Source: Hippasteria phrygiana (Eukaryota; Echinodermata; Asteroidea; Valvatida; Goniasteridae). From it: DNA of 64,000 bases. Each line of letters starts with the position of its first letter. The stretch's first letter is position 1. Positions 26,501-40,500 of the stretch are shown here, in pieces. The notes under the pieces are model-generated. The model was not told the DNA's origin. It was given only the letters and a program-made list of their open reading frames with translations, and searched no databases. Made by a program: the position numbers and the translations under genes. The DNA is taken from assembly GCA_037893225.1 (NCBI GenBank), contig JAZGUH010000619.1, positions 310,001-374,000 of the forward strand, in the 5' to 3' direction.

Positions 26501-29500
26501 TGTTCTGAACACCCCAGGGCCAGTTTCGAGCACATCGTTGAAAAAAAGTTCCGAATTTTTTTTCTCTCCAATTGGCATTTCAACAAAACCAACGCGCCTA
26601 GCTCGGCGTATGGAGTGTTCTGAACACCCCAGGGCCAGTTTCGAGCACATCGTTGAAAAGAAGTTCCGAATTTTTTTGAAAACCCCACGTCCAGTTTCGA
26701 GTACATCGCTGAAAAAAATGTTTCGAATTTTTTTCTCTCCAATTGGCATTTCAACATAACCAACGCGCCTAGCTCGGCGTATGGAGTGTTCTGAACACCC
26801 CAGGGCCAGTTTCGAGCACATCGCTGAAAAAAATGTTTCGATTTTTTTTTAAAACCCCACGTCCAGTTTCGAGCACATCGCTGAAAAAAATGTTTCGAAT
26901 TTTTTTCTCTCCAATTGGCATTTCAACAAAACCAACGCGCCTAGCTCGGCCTATGGAGTGTTCTGAATACCCCAGGGCCAGTTTCGAGCACATCGCTGAA
27001 AAAAAATATTTCGATTTTTTTTTAAAACCCCACGTCCAGTTTCGAGCACATCGCTGAAAAAAATGTTTCGAATTTTTTTCTCTCCAATTGGCATTTCAAC
27101 ATAACCAACGCGCCTAGCTCGGCGTATGGAGTGTTCTGAACACCCCAGGGCCAGTTTCGAGCACATCGCTGAAAAAATTTCCGAATTTTTTTTCTCTCCA
27201 ATTGGCATTTCAACAAAACCAACGCGCCTAGCTCGGCGTATGGAGTGTTCTGAATACCCCAGGGCCAGTTTCGAGCACATCGCTGAAAAAAATGTTTCGA
27301 TTTTTTTTTAAAACCCCACGTCCAGTTTCGAGCACATCGCTGAAAAAAATGTTTCGAATTTTTTTCTCTCCAATTGGCATTTCAACAAAACCAACGCGCC
27401 TAGCTCGGCCTATGTAGTGTTCTGAATACCCCAGGGCCAGTTTCGAGCACATCGCCGAAAAAATTTCCGAATTTTCTTTCTCTCCAATTGGCATTTCAAC
27501 AAAACCAACGCGCCTAGCTCGGCGTATGGAGTGTTCTGAACACCCCAGGGCCAGTTTCGAGCACATCGTTGAAAAAAAGTTCCGAATTTTTTTCTTTATA
27601 ATTGCCATTTCAACAAAACCAACGCGCCCAGGGCGGCGTATGGAGTGTTCTGAATACCCCAGGGCCAGTTTTGAGCACATCGCTGAAAAGAAGTTCCGAA
27701 TTTTTTTGAAAACCCCACGTCCAGTTTCGAGTACATCGCTGAAAAAAATGTTTCGAATTTTTTTCTCTCCAATTGGCATTTCAACATAACCAACGCGCCT
27801 AGCTCGGCGTATGGAGTGTTCTGAACACCCCAGGGCCAGTTTCGAGCACATCGCCGAAAAAATTTCCGAATTTTTTTTCTCTCCAATTGGCATTTCAACA
27901 AAACCAACGCGCCTAGCTCGGCGTATGGAGTGTTCTGAACACCCCAGGGCCAGTTTCGAGCACATCGTTGAAAAAAAGTTCCGAATTTTTTTCTTTATAA
28001 TTGCCATTTCAACAAAACCAACGCGCCCAGGGCGGCGTATGGAGTGTTCTGAATACCCCAGGGCCAGTTTTGAGCACATCGCTGAAAAAAAATATTTCGA
28101 TTTTTTTTTAAAACCCCACGTCCAGTTTCGAGCACATCGCTGAAAAAAATGTTTCGAATTTTTTTCTCTCCAATTGGCATTTCAACATAACCAACGCGCC
28201 TAGCTCGGCGTATGGAGTGTTCTGAACACCCCAGGGCCAGTTTCGAGCACATCGCTGAAAAAAGTTCCGAATTTTGTTTCTCTCCAATTGGCATTTCAAC
28301 AAAACCAACCCGCCTAGCTCGGCGTATGGAGTGTTCTGAACACCCCAGGGCCAGTTTCGAGCACATCGTTGAAAAAAAGTTCCGAATTTTTTTTCTCTCC
28401 AATTGGCATTTCAACAAAACCAACGCGCCTAGCTCGGCGTATGGAGTGTTCTGAACACCCCAGGGCCAGTTTCGAGCACATCGTTGAAAAAAAGTTCCGA
28501 ATTTTTTTCTTTATAATTGCCATTTCAACAAAACCAACGCGCCCAGGGCGGCGTATGGAGTGTTCTGAATACCCCAGGGCCAGTTTTGAGCACATCGCTG
28601 AAAAGAAGTTCCGAATTTTTTTGAAAACCCCACGTCCAGTTTCGAGTACATCGCTGAAAAAAATGTTTCGAATTTTTTTCTCTCCAATTGGCATTTCAAC
28701 ATAACCAACGCGCCTAGCTCGGCGTATGGAGTGTTCTGAACACCCCAGGGCCAGTTTCGAGCACATCGCTGAAAAAAATGTTTCGATTTTTTTTTAAAAC
28801 CCCACGTCCAGTTTCGAGCACATCGCTGAAAAAAATGTTTCGAATTTTTTTCTCTCCAATTGGCATTTCAACAAAACCAACGCGCCTAGCTCGGCCTATG
28901 GAGTGTTCTGAATACCCCAGGGCCAGTTTCGAGCACATCGCTGAAAAAAAATATTTCGATTTTTTTTTAAAACCCCACGTCCAGTTTCGAGCACATCGCT
29001 GAAAAAAATGTTTCGAATTTTTTTCTCTCCAATTGGCATTTCAACATAACCAACGCGCCTAGCTCGGCGTATGGAGTGTTCTGAACACCCCAGGGCCAGT
29101 TTCGAGCACATCGCTGAAAAAATTTCCGAATTTTTTTTCTCTCCAATTGGCATTTCAACAAAACCAACGCGCCTAGCTCGGCGTATGGAGTGTTCTGAAT
29201 ACCCCAGGGCCAGTTTCGAGCACATCGCTGAAAAAAATGTTTCGATTTTTTTTTAAAACCCCACGTCCAGTTTCGAGCACATCGCTGAAAAAAATGTTTC
29301 GAATTTTTTTCTCTCCAATTGGCATTTCAACAAAACCAACGCGCCTAGCTCGGCCTATGGAGTGTTCTGAATACCCCAGGGCCAGTTTCGAGCACATCGC
29401 CGAAAAAATTTCCGAATTTTCTTTCTCTCCAATTGGCATTTCAACAAAACCAACGCGCCTAGCTCGGCGTATGGAGTGTTCTGAACACCCCAGGGCCAGT

Positions 29501-32500
29501 TTCGAGCACATCGCCGAAAAAATTTCCGAATTTTTTTTCTCTCCAATTGGCATTTCAACAAAACCAACGCGCCTAGCTCGGCGTATGGAGTGTTCTGAAC
29601 ACCCCAGGGCCAGTTTCGAGCACATCGCCGAAAAAATTTCCGAATTTGTTTTCTCTCCAATTGGCATTTCAACAAAACCAACGCGCCTAGCTCGGCGTAT
29701 GGAGTGTTCTGAACACCCCAGGGCCAGTTTCGAGCACATCGTTGAAAAAAAGTTCCGAATTTTTTTCTTTATAATTGCCATTTCAACAAAACCAACGCGC
29801 CCAGGGCGGCGTATGGAGTGTTCTGAATACCCCAGGGCCAGTTTTGAGCACATCGCTGAAAAGAAGTTCCGAATTTTTTTGAAAACCCCACGTCCAGTTT
29901 CGAGCACATCGCTGAAAAAAATGTTTCGAATTTTTTTCTCTCCAATTGGCATTTCAACATAACCAACGCGCCTAGCTCGGCCTATGGAGTGTTCTGAATA
30001 CCCCAGGGCCAGTTTCGAGCACATCGCTGAAAAAAAATATTTCGATTTTTTTTTAAAACCCCACGTCCAGTTTCGAGCACATCGCTGAAAAAAATGTTTC
30101 GAATTTTTTTCTCTCCAATTGGCATTTCAACATAACCAACGCGCCTAGCTCGGCGTATGGAGTGTTCTGAACACCCCAGGGCCAGTTTCGAGCACATCGC
30201 TGAAAAAAGTTCCGAATTTTGTTTCTCTCCAATTGGCATTTCAACAAAACCAACCCGCCTAGCTCGGCGTATGGAGTGTTCTGAACACCCCAGGGCCAGT
30301 TTCGAGCACATCGTTGAAAAAAAGTTCCGAATTTTTTTTCTCTCCAATTGGCATTTCAACAAAACCAACGCGCCTAGCTCGGCGTATGGAGTGTTCTGAA
30401 CACCCCAGGGCCAGTTTCGAGCACATCGTTGAAAAAAAGTTCCGAATTTTTTTCTTTATAATTGCCATTTCAACAAAACCAACGCGCCCAGGGCGGCGTA
30501 TGGAGTGTTCTGAATACCCCAGGGCCAGTTTTGAGCACATCGCTGAAAAGAAGTTCCGAATTTTTTTGAAAACCCCACGTCCAGTTTCGAGTACATCGCT
30601 GAAAAAAATGTTTCGAATTTTTTTCTCTCCAATTGGCATTTCAACATAACCAACGCGCCTAGCTCGGCGTATGGAGTGTTCTGAACACCCCAGGGCCAGT
30701 TTCGAGCACATCGCTGAAAAAAATGTTTCGATTTTTTTTTAAAACCCCACGTCCAGTTTCGAGCACATCGCTGAAAAAAATGTTTCGAATTTTTTTCTCT
30801 CCAATTGGCATTTCAACAAAACCAACGCGCCTAGCTCGGCCTATGGAGTGTTCTGAATACCCCAGGGCCAGTTTCGAGCACATCGCTGAAAAAAAATATT
30901 TCGATTTTTTTTTAAAACCCCACGTCCAGTTTCGAGCACATCGCTGAAAAAAATGTTTCGAATTTTTTTCTCTCCAATTGGCATTTCAACATAACCAACG
31001 CGCCTAGCTCGGCGTATGGAGTGTTCTGAACACCCCAGGGCCAGTTTCGAGCACATCGCTGAAAAAATTTCCGAATTTTTTTTCTCTCCAATTGGCATTT
31101 CAACAAAACCAACGCGCCTAGCTCGGCGTATGGAGTGTTCTGAATACCCCAGGGCCAGTTTCGAGCACATCGCTGAAAAAAATGTTTCGATTTTTTTTTA
31201 AAACCCCACGTCCAGTTTCGAGCACATCGCTGAAAAAAATGTTTCGAATTTTTTTCTCTCCAATTGGCATTTCAACAAAACCAACGCGCCTAGCTCGGCC
31301 TATGTAGTGTTCTGAATACCCCAGGGCCAGTTTCGAGCACATCGCCGAAAAAATTTCCGAATTTTCTTTCTCTCCAATTGGCATTTCAACAAAACCAACG
31401 CGCCTAGCTCGGCGTATGGAGTGTTCTGAACACCCCAGGGCCAGTTTCGAGCACATCGTTGAAAAAAAGTTCCGAATTTTTTTCTTTATAATTGCCATTT
31501 CAACAAAACCAACGCGCCCAGGGCGGCGTATGGAGTGTTCTGAATACCCCAGGGCCAGTTTTGAGCACATCGCTGAAAAGAAGTTCCGAATTTTTTTGAA
31601 AACCCCACGTCCAGTTTCGAGTACATCGCTGAAAAAAATGTTTCGAATTTTTTTCTCTCCAATTGGCATTTCAACATAACCAACGCGCCTAGCTCGGCGT
31701 ATGGAGTGTTCTGAATACCCCAGGGCCAGTTTCGAGCACATCGCTGAAAAAAATGTTTCGATTTTTTTTTAAAACCCCACGTCCAGTTTCGAGCACATCG
31801 CTGAAAAAAATGTTTCGAATTTTTTTCTCTCCAATTGGCATTTCAACAAAACCAACGCGCCTAGCTCGGCCTATGGAGTGTTCTGAATACCCCAGGGCCA
31901 GTTTCGAGCACATCGCCGAAAAAATTTCCGAATTTTCTTTCTCTCCAATTGGCATTTCAACAAAACCAACGCGCCTAGCTCGGCGTATGGAGTGTTCTGA
32001 ACACCCCAGGGCCAGTTTCGAGCACATCGCCGAAAAAATTTCCGAATTTTTTTTCTCTCCAATTGGCATTTCAACAAAACCAACGCGCCTAGCTCGGCGT
32101 ATGGAGTGTTCTGAACACCCCAGGGCCAGTTTCGAGCACATCGCCGAAAAAATTTCCGAATTTGTTTTCTCTCCAATTGGCATTTCAACAAAACCAACGC
32201 GCCTAGCTCGGCGTATGGAGTGTTCTGAACACCCCAGGGCCAGTTTCGAGCACATCGTTGAAAAAAAGTTCCGAATTTTTTTCTTTATAATTGCCATTTC
32301 AACAAAACCAACGCGCCCAGGGCGGCGTATGGAGTGTTCTGAATACCCCAGGGCCAGTTTTGAGCACATCGCTGAAAAGAAGTTCCGAATTTTTTTGAAA
32401 ACCCCACGTCCAGTTTCGAGCACATCGCTGAAAAAAATGTTTCGAATTTTTTTCTCTCCAATTGGCATTTCAACATAACCAACGCGCCTAGCTCGGCCTA

Positions 32501-34564
32501 TGGAGTGTTCTGAATACCCCAGGGCCAGTTTCGAGCACATCGCTGAAAAAAAATATTTCGATTTTTTTTTAAAACCCCACGTCCAGTTTCGAGCACATCG
32601 CTGAAAAAAATGTTTCGAATTTTTTTCTCTCCAATTGGCATTTCAACATAACCAACGCGCCTAGCTCGGCGTATGGAGTGTTCTGAACACCCCAGGGCCA
32701 GTTTCGAGCACATCGCTGAAAAAAGTTCCGAATTTTGTTTCTCTCCAATTGGCATTTCAACAAAACCAACCCGCCTAGCTCGGCGTATGGAGTGTTCTGA
32801 ACACCCCAGGGCCAGTTTCGAGCACATCGTTGAAAAAAAGTTCCGAATTTTTTTTCTCTCCAATTGGCATTTCAACAAAACCAACGCGCCTAGCTCGGCG
32901 TATGGAGTGTTCTGAACACCCCAGGGCCAGTTTCGAGCACATCGTTGAAAAAAAGTTCCGAATTTTTTTCTTTATAATTGCCATTTCAACAAAACCAACG
33001 CGCCCAGGGCGGCGTATGGAGTGTTCTGAATACCCCAGGGCCAGTTTTGAGCACATCGCTGAAAAGAAGTTCCGAATTTTTTTGAAAACCCCACGTCCAG
33101 TTTCGAGCACATCGCTGAAAAAAATGTTTCGAATTTTTTTCTCTCCAATTGGCATTTCAACATAACCAACGCGCCTAGCTCGGCCTATGGAGTGTTCTGA
33201 ATACCCCAGGGCCAGTTTCGAGCACATCGCTGAAAAAAAATATTTCGATTTTTTTTTAAAACCCCACGTCCAGTTTCGAGCACATCGCTGAAAAAAATGT
33301 TTCGAATTTTTTTCTCTCCAATTGGCATTTCAACATAACCAACGCGCCTAGCTCGGCGTATGGAGTGTTCTGAACACCCCAGGGCCAGTTTCGAGCACAT
33401 CGCTGAAAAAAGTTCCGAATTTTGTTTCTCTCCAATTGGCATTTCAACAAAACCAACCCGCCTAGCTCGGCGTATGGAGTGTTCTGAACACCCCAGGGCC
33501 AGTTTCGAGCACATCGTTGAAAAAAAGTTCCGAATTTTTTTTCTCTCCAATTGGCATTTCAACAAAACCAACGCGCCTAGCTCGGCGTATGGAGTGTTCT
33601 GAACACCCCAGGGCCAGTTTCGAGCACATCGTTGAAAAAAAGTTCCGAATTTTTTTCTTTATAATTGCCATTTCAACAAAACCAACGCGCCCAGGGCGGC
33701 GTATGGAGTGTTCTGAATACCCCAGGGCCAGTTTTGAGCACATCGCTGAAAAGAAGTTCCGAATTTTTTTGAAAACCCCACGTCCAGTTTCGAGTACATC
33801 GCTGAAAAAAATGTTTCGAATTTTTTTCTCTCCAATTGGCATTTCAACATAACCAACGCGCCTAGCTCGGCGTATGGAGTGTTCTGAACACCCCAGGGCC
33901 AGTTTCGAGCACATCGCTGAAAAAAATGTTTCGATTTTTTTTTAAAACCCCACGTCCAGTTTCGAGCACATCGCTGAAAAAAATGTTTCGAATTTTTTTC
34001 TCTCCAATTGGCATTTCAACAAAACCAACGCGCCTAGCTCGGCCTATGGAGTGTTCTGAATACCCCAGGGCCAGTTTCGAGCACATCGCTGAAAAAAAAT
34101 ATTTCGATTTTTTTTTAAAACCCCACGTCCAGTTTCGAGCACATCGCTGAAAAAAATGTTTCGAATTTTTTTCTCTCCAATTGGCATTTCAACATAACCA
34201 ACGCGCCTAGCTCGGCGTATGGAGTGTTCTGAACACCCCAGGGCCAGTTTCGAGCACATCGCTGAAAAAATTTCCGAATTTTTTTTCTCTCCAATTGGCA
34301 TTTCAACAAAACCAACGCGCCTAGCTCGGCGTATGGAGTGTTCTGAATACCCCAGGGCCAGTTTCGAGCACATCGCTGAAAAAAATGTTTCGATTTTTTT
34401 TTAAAACCCCACGTCCAGTTTCGAGCACATCGCTGAAAAAAATGTTTCGAATTTTTTTCTCTCCAATTGGCATTTCAACAAAACCAACGCGCCTAGCTCG
34501 GCCTATGTAGTGTTCTGAATACCCCAGGGCCAGTTTCGAGCACATCGCCGAAAAAATTTCCGAA
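23551..34564 (+). repeat. Satellite segment with interleaved 1,945-, 2,516- and 4,463-bp offsets
   Basis: This part continues the same monomers with overlapping partial HOR relations. 26,769 matches 28,714 and 30,659 (offset 1,945); 29,173 matches 31,689 (2,516); 24,710 matches 29,173 (4,463). The TGTAGTG marker sits at 24,438, 27,413, 31,303 and 34,506. The mixture suggests repeated unequal exchange among related HOR copies rather than one clean period. Confidence 0.7.
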
Positions 34565-37500
34565 TTTTCTTTCTCTCCAATTGGCATTTCAACAAAACCA
34601 ACGCGCCTAGCTCGGCGTATGGAGTGTTCTGAACACCCCAGGGCCAGTTTCGAGCACATCGTTGAAAAAAAGTTCCGAATTTTTTTCTTTATAATTGCCA
34701 TTTCAACAAAACCAACGCGCCCAGGGCGGCGTATGGAGTGTTCTGAATACCCCAGGGCCAGTTTTGAGCACATCGCTGAAAAGAAGTTCCGAATTTTTTT
34801 GAAAACCCCACGTCCAGTTTCGAGTACATCGCTGAAAAAAATGTTTCGAATTTTTTTCTCTCCAATTGGCATTTCAACATAACCAACGCGCCTAGCTCGG
34901 CGTATGGAGTGTTCTGAACACCCCAGGGCCAGTTTCGAGCACATCGCCGAAAAAATTTCCGAATTTTTTTTCTCTCCAATTGGCATTTCAACAAAACCAA
35001 CGCGCCTAGCTCGGCGTATGGAGTGTTCTGAACACCCCAGGGCCAGTTTCGAGCACATCGCTGAAAAAAGTTCCGAATTTTGTTTCTCTCCAATTGGCAT
35101 TTCAACAAAACCAACCCGCCTAGCTCGGCGTATGGAGTGTTCTGAACACCCCAGGGCCAGTTTCGAGCACATCGTTGAAAAAAAGTTCCGAATTTTTTTC
35201 TTTATAATTGCCATTTCAACAAAACCAACGCGCCCAGGGCGGCGTATGGAGTGTTCTGAATACCCCAGGGCCAGTTTTGAGCACATCGCTGAAAAGAAGT
35301 TCCGAATTTTTTTGAAAACCCCACGTCCAGTTTCGAGTACATCGCTGAAAAAAATGTTTCGAATTTTTTTCTCTCCAATTGGCATTTCAACATAACCAAC
35401 GCGCCTAGCTCGGCGTATGGAGTGTTCTGAACACCCCAGGGCCAGTTTCGAGCACATCGCCGAAAAAATTTCCGAATTTGTTTTCTCTCCAATTGGCATT
35501 TCAACAAAACCAACGCGCCTAGCTCGGCGTATGGAGTGTTCTGAACACCCCAGGGCCAGTTTCGAGCACATCGTTGAAAAAAAGTTCCGAATTTTTTTCT
35601 TTATAATTGCCATTTCAACAAAACCAACGCGCCCAGGGCGGCGTATGGAGTGTTCTGAATACCCCAGGGCCAGTTTTGAGCACATCGCTGAAAAGAAGTT
35701 CCGAATTTTTTTGAAAACCCCACGTCCAGTTTCGAGTACATCGCTGAAAAAAATGTTTCGAATTTTTTTCTCTCCAATTGGCATTTCAACATAACCAACG
35801 CGCCTAGCTCGGCCTATGGAGTGTTCTGAATACCCCAGGGCCAGTTTCGAGCACATCGCTGAAAAAAAATATTTCGATTTTTTTTTAAAACCCCACGTCC
35901 AGTTTCGAGCACATCGCTGAAAAAAATGTTTCGAATTTTTTTCTCTCCAATTGGCATTTCAACATAACCAACGCGCCTAGCTCGGCGTATGGAGTGTTCT
36001 GAACACCCCAGGGCCAGTTTCGAGCACATCGCTGAAAAAAGTTCCGAATTTTGTTTCTCTCCAATTGGCATTTCAACAAAACCAACCCGCCTAGCTCGGC
36101 GTATGGAGTGTTCTGAACACCCCAGGGCCAGTTTCGAGCACATCGTTGAAAAAAAGTTCCGAATTTTTTTTCTCTCCAATTGGCATTTCAACAAAACCAA
36201 CGCGCCTAGCTCGGCGTATGGAGTGTTCTGAACACCCCAGGGCCAGTTTCGAGCACATCGTTGAAAAAAAGTTCCGAATTTTTTTCTTTATAATTGCCAT
36301 TTCAACAAAACCAACGCGCCCAGGGCGGCGTATGGAGTGTTCTGAATACCCCAGGGCCAGTTTTGAGCACATCGCTGAAAAGAAGTTCCGAATTTTTTTG
36401 AAAACCCCACGTCCAGTTTCGAGTACATCGCTGAAAAAAATGTTTCGAATTTTTTTCTCTCCAATTGGCATTTCAACATAACCAACGCGCCTAGCTCGGC
36501 GTATGGAGTGTTCTGAACACCCCAGGGCCAGTTTCGAGCACATCGCCGAAAAAATTTCCGAATTTTTTTTCTCTCCAATTGGCATTTCAACAAAACCAAC
36601 GCGCCTAGCTCGGCGTATGGAGTGTTCTGAACACCCCAGGGCCAGTTTCGAGCACATCGCTGAAAAAAGTTCCGAATTTTGTTTCTCTCCAATTGGCATT
36701 TCAACAAAACCAACCCGCCTAGCTCGGCGTATGGAGTGTTCTGAACACCCCAGGGCCAGTTTCGAGCACATCGTTGAAAAAAAGTTCCGAATTTTTTTCT
36801 TTATAATTGCCATTTCAACAAAACCAACGCGCCCAGGGCGGCGTATGGAGTGTTCTGAATACCCCAGGGCCAGTTTTGAGCACATCGCTGAAAAGAAGTT
36901 CCGAATTTTTTTGAAAACCCCACGTCCAGTTTCGAGTACATCGCTGAAAAAAATGTTTCGAATTTTTTTCTCTCCAATTGGCATTTCAACATAACCAACG
37001 CGCCTAGCTCGGCGTATGGAGTGTTCTGAACACCCCAGGGCCAGTTTCGAGCACATCGCCGAAAAAATTTCCGAATTTGTTTTCTCTCCAATTGGCATTT
37101 CAACAAAACCAACGCGCCTAGCTCGGCGTATGGAGTGTTCTGAACACCCCAGGGCCAGTTTCGAGCACATCGTTGAAAAAAAGTTCCGAATTTTTTTCTT
37201 TATAATTGCCATTTCAACAAAACCAACGCGCCCAGGGCGGCGTATGGAGTGTTCTGAATACCCCAGGGCCAGTTTTGAGCACATCGCTGAAAAGAAGTTC
37301 CGAATTTTTTTGAAAACCCCACGTCCAGTTTCGAGTACATCGCTGAAAAAAATGTTTCGAATTTTTTTCTCTCCAATTGGCATTTCAACATAACCAACGC
37401 GCCTAGCTCGGCCTATGGAGTGTTCTGAATACCCCAGGGCCAGTTTCGAGCACATCGCTGAAAAAAAATATTTCGATTTTTTTTTAAAACCCCACGTCCA

Positions 37501-40500
37501 GTTTCGAGCACATCGCTGAAAAAAATGTTTCGAATTTTTTTCTCTCCAATTGGCATTTCAACATAACCAACGCGCCTAGCTCGGCGTATGGAGTGTTCTG
37601 AACACCCCAGGGCCAGTTTCGAGCACATCGCTGAAAAAAGTTCCGAATTTTGTTTCTCTCCAATTGGCATTTCAACAAAACCAACCCGCCTAGCTCGGCG
37701 TATGGAGTGTTCTGAACACCCCAGGGCCAGTTTCGAGCACATCGTTGAAAAAAAGTTCCGAATTTTTTTTCTCTCCAATTGGCATTTCAACAAAACCAAC
37801 GCGCCTAGCTCGGCGTATGGAGTGTTCTGAACACCCCAGGGCCAGTTTCGAGCACATCGTTGAAAAAAAGTTCCGAATTTTTTTCTTTATAATTGCCATT
37901 TCAACAAAACCAACGCGCCCAGGGCGGCGTATGGAGTGTTCTGAATACCCCAGGGCCAGTTTTGAGCACATCGCTGAAAAGAAGTTCCGAATTTTTTTGA
38001 AAACCCCACGTCCAGTTTCGAGTACATCGCTGAAAAAAATGTTTCGAATTTTTTTCTCTCCAATTGGCATTTCAACATAACCAACGCGCCTAGCTCGGCG
38101 TATGGAGTGTTCTGAACACCCCAGGGCCAGTTTCGAGCACATCGCCGAAAAAATTTCCGAATTTTTTTTCTCTCCAATTGGCATTTCAACAAAACCAACG
38201 CGCCTAGCTCGGCGTATGGAGTGTTCTGAACACCCCAGGGCCAGTTTCGAGCACATCGCTGAAAAAAGTTCCGAATTTTGTTTCTCTCCAATTGGCATTT
38301 CAACAAAACCAACCCGCCTAGCTCGGCGTATGGAGTGTTCTGAACACCCCAGGGCCAGTTTCGAGCACATCGTTGAAAAAAAGTTCCGAATTTTTTTCTT
38401 TATAATTGCCATTTCAACAAAACCAACGCGCCCAGGGCGGCGTATGGAGTGTTCTGAATACCCCAGGGCCAGTTTTGAGCACATCGCTGAAAAGAAGTTC
38501 CGAATTTTTTTGAAAACCCCACGTCCAGTTTCGAGTACATCGCTGAAAAAAATGTTTCGAATTTTTTTCTCTCCAATTGGCATTTCAACATAACCAACGC
38601 GCCTAGCTCGGCGTATGGAGTGTTCTGAACACCCCAGGGCCAGTTTCGAGCACATCGCCGAAAAAATTTCCGAATTTGTTTTCTCTCCAATTGGCATTTC
38701 AACAAAACCAACGCGCCTAGCTCGGCGTATGGAGTGTTCTGAACACCCCAGGGCCAGTTTCGAGCACATCGTTGAAAAAAAGTTCCGAATTTTTTTCTTT
38801 ATAATTGCCATTTCAACAAAACCAACGCGCCCAGGGCGGCGTATGGAGTGTTCTGAATACCCCAGGGCCAGTTTTGAGCACATCGCTGAAAAGAAGTTCC
38901 GAATTTTTTTGAAAACCCCACGTCCAGTTTCGAGTACATCGCTGAAAAAAATGTTTCGAATTTTTTTCTCTCCAATTGGCATTTCAACATAACCAACGCG
39001 CCTAGCTCGGCCTATGGAGTGTTCTGAATACCCCAGGGCCAGTTTCGAGCACATCGCTGAAAAAAAATATTTCGATTTTTTTTTAAAACCCCACGTCCAG
39101 TTTCGAGCACATCGCTGAAAAAAATGTTTCGAATTTTTTTCTCTCCAATTGGCATTTCAACATAACCAACGCGCCTAGCTCGGCGTATGGAGTGTTCTGA
39201 ACACCCCAGGGCCAGTTTCGAGCACATCGCTGAAAAAAGTTCCGAATTTTGTTTCTCTCCAATTGGCATTTCAACAAAACCAACCCGCCTAGCTCGGCGT
39301 ATGGAGTGTTCTGAACACCCCAGGGCCAGTTTCGAGCACATCGTTGAAAAAAAGTTCCGAATTTTTTTTCTCTCCAATTGGCATTTCAACAAAACCAACG
39401 CGCCTAGCTCGGCGTATGGAGTGTTCTGAACACCCCAGGGCCAGTTTCGAGCACATCGTTGAAAAAAAGTTCCGAATTTTTTTCTTTATAATTGCCATTT
39501 CAACATAACCAACGCGCCTAGCTCGGCGTATGGAGTGTTCTGAACACCCCAGGGCCAGTTTCGAGCACATCGCCGAAAAAATTTCCGAATTTGTTTTCTC
39601 TCCAATTGGCATTTCAACAAAACCAACGCGCCTAGCTCGGCGTATGGAGTGTTCTGAACACCCCAGGGCCAGTTTCGAGCACATCGTTGAAAAAAAGTTC
39701 CGAATTTTTTTCTTTATAATTGCCATTTCAACAAAACCAACGCGCCCAGGGCGGCGTATGGAGTGTTCTGAATACCCCAGGGCCAGTTTTGAGCACATCG
39801 CTGAAAAGAAGTTCCGAATTTTTTTGAAAACCCCACGTCCAGTTTCGAGTACATCGCTGAAAAAAATGTTTCGAATTTTTTTCTCTCCAATTGGCATTTC
39901 AACATAACCAACGCGCCTAGCTCGGCCTATGGAGTGTTCTGAATACCCCAGGGCCAGTTTCGAGCACATCGCTGAAAAAAAATATTTCGATTTTTTTTTA
40001 AAACCCCACGTCCAGTTTCGAGCACATCGCTGAAAAAAATGTTTCGAATTTTTTTCTCTCCAATTGGCATTTCAACATAACCAACGCGCCTAGCTCGGCG
40101 TATGGAGTGTTCTGAACACCCCAGGGCCAGTTTCGAGCACATCGCTGAAAAAAGTTCCGAATTTTGTTTCTCTCCAATTGGCATTTCAACAAAACCAACC
40201 CGCCTAGCTCGGCGTATGGAGTGTTCTGAACACCCCAGGGCCAGTTTCGAGCACATCGTTGAAAAAAAGTTCCGAATTTTTTTTCTCTCCAATTGGCATT
40301 TCAACAAAACCAACGCGCCTAGCTCGGCGTATGGAGTGTTCTGAACACCCCAGGGCCAGTTTCGAGCACATCGTTGAAAAAAAGTTCCGAATTTTTTTCT
40401 TTATAATTGCCATTTCAACAAAACCAACGCGCCCAGGGCGGCGTATGGAGTGTTCTGAATACCCCAGGGCCAGTTTTGAGCACATCGCTGAAAAGAAGTT

